Shown here: positions 58,923-64,000 of the stretch, one piece after another
Layout: each line of letters opens with the position of its first letter
Position numbering within the stretch: the first letter of the stretch is position 1
Origin: Strongylocentrotus purpuratus
Taxonomy: Eukaryota; Echinodermata; Echinoidea; Camarodonta; Strongylocentrotidae
Direction: 5' to 3'
DNA length: 64,000 nt
NCBI RefSeq assembly: GCF_000002235.5
Contig: NW_022145599.1
Coordinates: forward strand, 1,638,230 to 1,702,229
The notes under the pieces: model-generated
What the model saw: the letters and a program-made list of their open reading frames with translations, nothing else
Told to the model about the DNA's origin: nothing
Database searches by the model: none
Program-made: the position numbers and the translations under genes

Positions 58923-60789
58923 GGGAGGAGGTCTGAAATTTAGCTCTTAAGAGTATGCATGCGTGAGCCATATGCTGAAATCTTATAACTTGTGGGGGGG
59001 GGGGGGGGAACTGGATGGATTTAGATTTTAGGTGCCCACGTGTCCCGGGCATCAGTTAGTGTTAATTAGCCCTGTTTAGTACGAACGGGTGACTTTCTCC
59101 TTTAAGAAGAGAGATGAGGTGAATACCTACAAAATATGAGATTCCAAAAACAAAGGTTTAAAAAATAAAGACAGAAGAGAGATTCCAAGACGTACAAAGA
59201 TAAAAGGCTGTAATTTATTGTATAAAAAAAAAAACATCAGGGACACGGATGAATACAATCTACATGTATGAGTTTGATGAAGAACATGAAAGACTTGATT
59301 CTACAATGAAAACATGCCTATAAAACAATTCTTGGCATACAAATCAAATTCTTTGACAGACTTCTGCACCTGAGAATGTGCATTACAAACAATATGTACA
59401 CGTAGTACATTACACATGGCTACAAACATAAATTGACTAACACCTATTTCATTCAATGTATAAACATTATTTTGTCCAATGCCATTCAACATGAATATTT
59501 GGTTTGCTCACAATGTAAAATAAAAGCTCAAAGTCGACAAAGAATAGAAATATGATATAAAACATTGATACATTTCGGTGATGAAAAAATAATAGTCATA
59601 CATAATAATGATTCTCGTTTGGGTTTTCGTCTTTACTTTCCTTAAGTTACATACCGGGGTAATTGAAGTGACTTTGTGCATATATCTATATATACAAATT
59701 AATTAGCCACTTTACACATAGAAAATTAAGCTTTTAAACTGAATTGAAGTACATAAATAAATAATAAATCTGATAAATTGAAAAGATAAATACTGATTAA
59801 TATGAGCCAATGATTACTCTGTACCACACTGTAATAATTACTTTCACTAAATATTAATTTTGCATTATATGAAAATGTTGAACAATAAAGAGTGTCCACT
59901 TTCTCTTTTAGCTGATTGTTAACTCATTTTTCAATCAGTGTACATGTACATGTATTCTTAAGTAAATAACATTTTCCACTTCATCTTGAATGCAATGTTT
60001 AATGGTACATTGTAATGTGAAATGATATTTAGAAATGGCTGCAAAGCATTGTCAAATAAAACTATTCAAGAATTAAACTGAATTGAAGTGTATGAAAAAT
60101 GAAATAGAATAAAAAAAAAAAAAAAAATCCTTTTTTTTCCCCCTGTTCATTCCTCATGTAAACTTGTAATAAAAAACACTGATACATGTTTATCCCAATA
60201 AGAAGGTTGTCACTCCTACTACTCTGTGTGATACTGTATAATTTTTCTTTTTTCTTTATGTTCCAGTTTTCTTTTATTCTGATAAAATATGAGTTTCAAA
60301 ATAATTACAAGGCAATCAATTTTTCTTAATCACAAAGAATTTGTTATAATTACGAGGTTCAGCTTTACTCCAATGCTAAATTGGTTGGACATAAGAACTA
60401 CTCATGAAAAGACATACCACTAACTTGAATTTGATTGAAAAAAGCATAAATATGAGCATTTTCCTAAAAATATCCATAGACATCATGACATTCACACAAG
60501 CTTGTTCAGAATCTTGCAATCCTGGACAACTGTCAACGGCTCACGTACAATGAATGAACGATTCCACCGTGATCCCATTTTCCAATAAATCACACTTACA
60601 TCATAAATAGAAATTTTAGGGATAATAATCTTCTTGATTTAGGTCTTGAACAATGCTATATGAATAAAAAAAAAATATGATACTTGGTGCACTGTTAATC
60701 TTCTAGTTAGAGTGAATGCAAAATTAGCTTAAATTATAGCGTGTCGCACGATTGTTGGGACACTAGAATTCAGAGCTGATTGACTTTCC
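58277..60789. other. Non-coding between retrotransposon and zinc-finger arrays
   Basis: 58426-58675 holds GTTGTCCTAGAGGG-like direct and inverted copies, and 58880-58930 a T run joined to a G run. A second G run is at 58994-59008. From 59050 the sequence is AT-rich with several AATAAA-type signals and no gene. Confidence 0.5.
58426..58675. repeat. Imperfect inverted and tandem repeat (TGTCCTAGAGGG)
   Basis: CCCCCAGACAACTACC and CTCTAGGACAACTATACCAC on the left recur inverted on the right (GGTGGTATAGG, TGTCCTAGAGGGCGG, AAGTTGTCTGGGG), followed by looser GTTGTCCTAGA copies. Origin unknown. Confidence 0.45.
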
Positions 60790-61848
60790 TCCTACGAGAA
60801 AGATATGGCAAGATCCTGTGTGTTCTTAGGTAGTAAGTAAACTCATTCTTTTGAGAAAATCCCTCATCACAAATGGAACACTTAAAGGGTTCTAAGGTGG
60901 CTAGGAACATTTCGTTTATAAGAAAATATCTTATTACAATCAGGACATTAATTTTTTTTTTCTTCTAGTACTTGAGAAAAACTCTTATTACAATAGGATC
61001 ATCCGTACGGCTTTTCTCCATTGTGTATTCTTTTTATGAAGAAAAAAAATGAAACTGGGAACAATGAAAGGGTTTCTCTCCTGTATGTGTTCTGAGGTGG
61101 CTCGTATGCTTATTCTTTTGAGAAAATGTCTTATCACAATGGGAACATCGTTGAGGCTCTTCTCCACTGTGTGTTCTTAAATGCCTAACAAGGGTACTTC
61201 TGTGAGAAAAACCGTTATCACACTGGGAACATTTCAAAGGGTTTCTCTCCTGTATGTGTTCTAAGGTGGCTCGTATGCTTATTCTTTTGAGAAAATGTCT
61301 TATCACAATGGGAACATCGTTGAGGCTCTTCTCCACTGTGTGTTCTTAAATGCCTAACAAGGGTACTTCTGTGAGAAAAACCGTTATCACACTGGGAACA
61401 TTTCAAAGGGTTTCTCTCCTGTATGTGTTCTAAGGTGGCTAATAAGATGATTCATTTGAGAAAAACCCTTATAACTCTGGGAACACTTAAAGGGTTTCTC
61501 TCCTGTATGTGTCCTTACATGACAGTTAAGATTACTTTGGCAAGAAAATCTCTTATCACAATGGGAACATCGATGAGGCTCTTCCCCATTGTGCATTCTT
61601 AAATGACTGTGAGAAAAAAACTCATCACAATGGGAACACCTAAAGGGTTTCTCTCTTTTATGTGTTCTAAGGTGGCTAGTAAGCTTGGACTTAATATGAG
61701 AAAATTCTTTATCACAATGGGAACATCTATAAGGCTTTTCTCCACTGTGTGTTTTTGAATGTCTGATAATGCTGCTTTTTCTAGAAAAGCATGTTTCCCA
61801 CTGGGAGCACTTAAAGGGTTTCTCTCCTGTATGTATGCGGCTGTTCAA
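60790..61848 (-). pseudogene. Broken C2H2 zinc-finger array
   Basis: About nine minus-strand fingers with standard HTGEKPF linkers, plus a decayed tail to 60790. Faults: one finger has Trp for its second Cys (KCSQWETCF), another Ser (KCSQSYKGF), one has an extra residue between Cys and His, and one is shortened to [13 protein letters not shown]. Twice the linker carries an extra G (CCCTTTGAAATG), which shifts the frame and ends it at EMFPV. A third copy of the linker leads to HCSQFHFFSS and stop. The 5' side is cut by a MITE fragment at about 61840. C2H2 arrays bind DNA; this one cannot encode a continuous array. Confidence 0.85.
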
Positions 61849-62142
61849 TGATAGCTACGACCATGAAAATCTCACAATATGTAGTTGTGTTATAGAATTT
61901 TCTAACGGGATTAGATAATCGGTCAAATTTAATCAGTAAACATTATTTTATAGCTTAATTAATATCTTGACATTGAGAAGAAGCTATACAACATGAAGAG
62001 TTTATCATTTACAATTTCATAACTTAAGACTCGATTTCAACCGCAACAACCATCACTGAATATTGTAGGATCGCAAAGGCTTCCCATATGTTCATTTGAA
62101 CCAAATTTATGACCCCATACCAAACCTTTGTAATACCTTCAA
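61838..62142. mobile_element. TTAA-type MITE, truncated copy 3
   Basis: Matches the right 60% of the 15231-15740 element from GACCATGAAAATCTCA to ACCTTTGTAATACCTTCAA. The left half is missing, and the junction is with the zinc-finger pseudogene, so insertion or recombination here removed its 5' part. Confidence 0.7.
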
Positions 62143-62464
62143 AAAAATGAAAGTAGGTCTATACCAAATTACTTGATGACCCAGATTGGGCGCATGTATT
62201 AAACACGCAAGAACGGTTGCATGAACCCGACGAATCAATGCACATTCAACGGTTTCATGCTTTGCGTATTCACTTTCTGTTTTATGAACCGTCGAATGCG
62301 CTCTGCTTGCCACTTTCGGTGGAAAAGCGTAGTGCGAAATTACATCATCATTTTTATTTTATCATTACTAGACGATTGTTCAAAATTGTAAGCTGGTTTC
62401 AGGCTTCCACACTGACTAAAAATTATCATACATTGCACTAGTAAGTTGGGAAATCTCAAAACTT
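62143..62464. other. 3' flank of the intact zinc-finger gene
   Basis: Contains minus-strand AATAAA (plus 62353-62358), about 110 bases past the stop codon, a plausible poly(A) signal. No other feature recognised. Confidence 0.5.
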
Positions 62465-64000
62465 TCAAACGCGTTTTTCTCGTAAGTGAGATTTAGAATT
62501 CAGTGGACGGATTTGACGGTTCATGTTAACGCCGACGGTATGTGTCCTTAAATGATTAATAAGAGTAGTTTTATGAGAAAAACCCTCATTACAATGAGAG
62601 CATTGATAAGGCTTTTCTCCACCGTGTGTTCTTGAATGACGTTTGAGGGTACTTCCGTGAGAAAAGCACTTATCACACTGGGAGCATTGATAAGGCTTTT
62701 CTCCACTGTGTGTTCTTGAATGACGTTTGAGGGTACTTCTGTGAGAAAAGCACTTATCACACTTGGAGCATTGATAAGGCTTTTCTCCGCTGTGTGTTCT
62801 TGAATGACGTTTGAGGGAACTTCTGTCAGAAAAGCACTTATCACACTGGAAGCATTGATAAAGCTTTTCTCCATTGTGTGTTCTTGAATGACGTTTAAGG
62901 GTACTTCTTTCAGAAAAACCCCTATCACACTGAGAACACCTAAAGGGTTTCTCTCCTGTGTGTGTTCTAAAGTGGATAGTAAGCTTGGACTTTTGAGAAA
63001 AACCCTTATCACACTGGGAACACCTAAAGGGTTTCTCTCCCGTATGTGTTCTGAGGTGGCTAGTTAGATGATTCTTTTGAGAAAAACCCTTCTCGCATTG
63101 GAAACACTTGAAGGGTTTATATCCTGTATGTGTTCCAAGGTGGATAGTAAGCTTGGACTTTTGAGAAAAACCCTTATCACACTGGGAACACCTAAAGGGT
63201 TTCTCTCCCGTATGTGTTCTGAGGTGGCTAGTTAGATGATTCTTTTGAGAAAAACCCTTCTCGCATTGGAAACACTTGAAGGGTTTATATCCTGTATGTG
63301 TTCCAAGGTGGATAGTAAGCTTGGACTTTTGAGAAAAACCCTTATCACACTGGGAACACCTAAAGGGTTTCTCTCCCGTATGTGTTCTGAGGTGGCTAGT
63401 TAGATGATTCTTTTGAGAAAAACCCTTCTCGCATTGGAAACACTTGAAGGGTTTATACCCTGTATGTGTTCCAAGGTGGATAGTAAGCTTGCTCTTTTGA
63501 GAAAAGCCCTTATCATAATACGGACATCGATAATCATAAGGCTTTTCTCCACTGTGTGCTATTATATGAATAATAAGAGTAGTTTTATGAGAAAAACACT
63601 TATTACAATGGGAACATTGATATGGCCTTTCTCCACTGTGTATTCTTGAATGTCTAATAAGGTTGCTTTTTGAAGAAAAACCTGTATCACACTGGGAACA
63701 CTTATAGGGTTTCTCTCCTGTATGTGTTCTAAGGTGGCTAGTAACCCTGGTCTTTTGAGAAAAGCCCTTATCACAATACGGACATCGATAAGGCTTTTCA
63801 CCACTGTGTGTTCTTAAATGATTAATAAAAGTAGTTTTATGAGAAAAAGCCTTATTACAATGGGAACACTTAAAAGGTTTCTCTCCTGTATGTGTTCTAA
63901 GGTGGCTAGTAACTCTTCTCTTTTGAGAAAAGCCCTTATCACAATACGGACATCGATAAGGCTTTTCACCACTGTGTGTTCTTAATTGATTAATAAAAGT
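62465..64000 (-). CDS. C2H2 zinc-finger protein, 5' end beyond window
   Basis: One frame stays open on the minus strand from the window edge to the TGA at 62465-62467, 511 residues, with no early ATG. It encodes the end of one finger, 17 complete 28-residue fingers with TGEKP/SGEKP linkers, and a short tail (TVGVNMNRQ...REKRV). Most fingers have C-x2-C-x12-H-x3-H. Finger 6 has Tyr for the second Cys (CPYYDK) and two extra linker residues. Fingers 7-12 are three copies of the pair KCFQCEKGFSQKNHLTSH / RCSQCDKGFSQKSKLTIH. Long poly-finger proteins are usually sequence-specific DNA-binding regulators. No N-terminal effector domain is visible because the 5' exons lie outside. Reading in the neighbouring frame gives spurious Met-initiated products. 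Confidence 0.85.
   Translation of the reverse strand, partial: TFINQLRTHSGEKPYRCPYCDKGFSQKRRVTSHLRTHTGEKPFKCSHCNKAFSHKTTFINHLRTHSGEKPYRCPYCDKGFSQKTRVTSHLRTHTGEKPYKCSQCDTGFSSKSNLIRHSRIHSGERPYQCSHCNKCFSHKTTLIIHIIAHSGEKPYDYRCPYYDKGFSQKSKLTIHLGTHTGYKPFKCFQCEKGFSQKNHLTSHLRTHTGEKPFRCSQCDKGFSQKSKLTIHLGTHTGYKPFKCFQCEKGFSQKNHLTSHLRTHTGEKPFRCSQCDKGFSQKSKLTIHLGTHTGYKPFKCFQCEKGFSQKNHLTSHLRTHTGEKPFRCSQCDKGFSQKSKLTIHFRTHTGEKPFRCSQCDRGFSERSTLKRHSRTHNGEKLYQCFQCDKCFSDRSSLKRHSRTHSGEKPYQCSKCDKCFSHRSTLKRHSRTHSGEKPYQCSQCDKCFSHGSTLKRHSRTHGGEKPYQCSHCNEGFSHKTTLINHLRTHTVGVNMNRQIRPLNSKSHLREKRV
63017..63500 (-). repeat. Near-identical 168-bp two-finger tandem units
   Basis: CACCTAAAGGGTTTCTCTCC recurs at 63021, 63189 and 63357 with almost no differences between units. 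Each unit is exactly two 84-base fingers and keeps the reading frame. Confidence 0.88.

Noticed and set aside
62548..63012. Met-initiated 154-codon minus-strand frame ([24 protein letters not shown] repeats)
   Set aside because: Out-of-frame shadow of the C2H2 zinc-finger array, as is 63562-63804.
1..64000. tRNA and rRNA genes
   Set aside because: No cloverleaf with A and B boxes or rRNA core segment was recognised by eye; the only tRNA-related sequence is the retrotransposon primer site.

Overview
The window is nuclear DNA of an intron-rich, AT-rich animal genome. Three single-copy animal genes with canonical GT/AG introns can be assembled by eye: a mitochondrial HflX-type GTPase (GTPBP6, plus strand), an MXRA7-like membrane protein (plus strand) and a FAM227A-like gene (minus strand). 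The gene set, C2H2 zinc-finger arrays, a CsRn1-type Ty3/gypsy element, hAT-like miniature elements with long G and C runs, and a foldback element resembling the TU elements of sea urchins suggest a marine deuterostome, perhaps an echinoderm. The species assignment is inference.

Layout. 1-12 kb is mostly non-coding and dense in short inverted-repeat elements: a hairpin element (2086-2270), a TTAA-flanked element (3044-3539), a near-perfect (TA)n palindrome (3585-3706), a GGGGGGTACTC element (5286-5676), a hAT-like element with a perfect 8-bp target duplication (6475-6768), a decayed LINE (8595-9540) and a poly-C-ended element (11262-11666). GTPBP6 fills 12029-18158 in eight exons; intron 5 holds a TTAA element and intron 7 a 50-bp minisatellite plus a second hAT-like element with a perfect 8-bp duplication. 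18.2-27 kb has no assembled gene but holds a hAT-ended element containing a broken zinc finger, a CpG-rich patch that may be the 5' non-coding exon of MXRA7, and a strip rich in TACATGTA. MXRA7 is at 27078-28828 in three coding exons.

FAM227A runs leftward from 49760 to 35460 in eleven exons, tail-to-tail with MXRA7. Just past its stop codon a 37-bp minisatellite has captured and multiplied the last codons of the gene. One intron carries a 1.65-kb foldback element built of CTGCGGCAG motifs; another carries a mariner-like element containing a LINE tail. Upstream of FAM227A lies a very young 7.3-kb LTR retrotransposon (50955-58272) with near-identical 1.79-kb LTRs, an intact 1070-codon pol, a tRNA-Trp-type primer site and a strongly shortened gag.

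The right edge holds two minus-strand C2H2 zinc-finger arrays: a broken one (60790-61848) whose 169-bp tandem unit carries the same frameshift twice, and an uninterrupted one (62465-64000, 5' end outside the window) with 17 complete fingers, including three near-identical 168-bp two-finger units. Apart from the neighbouring zinc-finger arrays, the genes share no evident pathway. The notable biology is in the mobile and tandem DNA and in how it has shaped coding ends.
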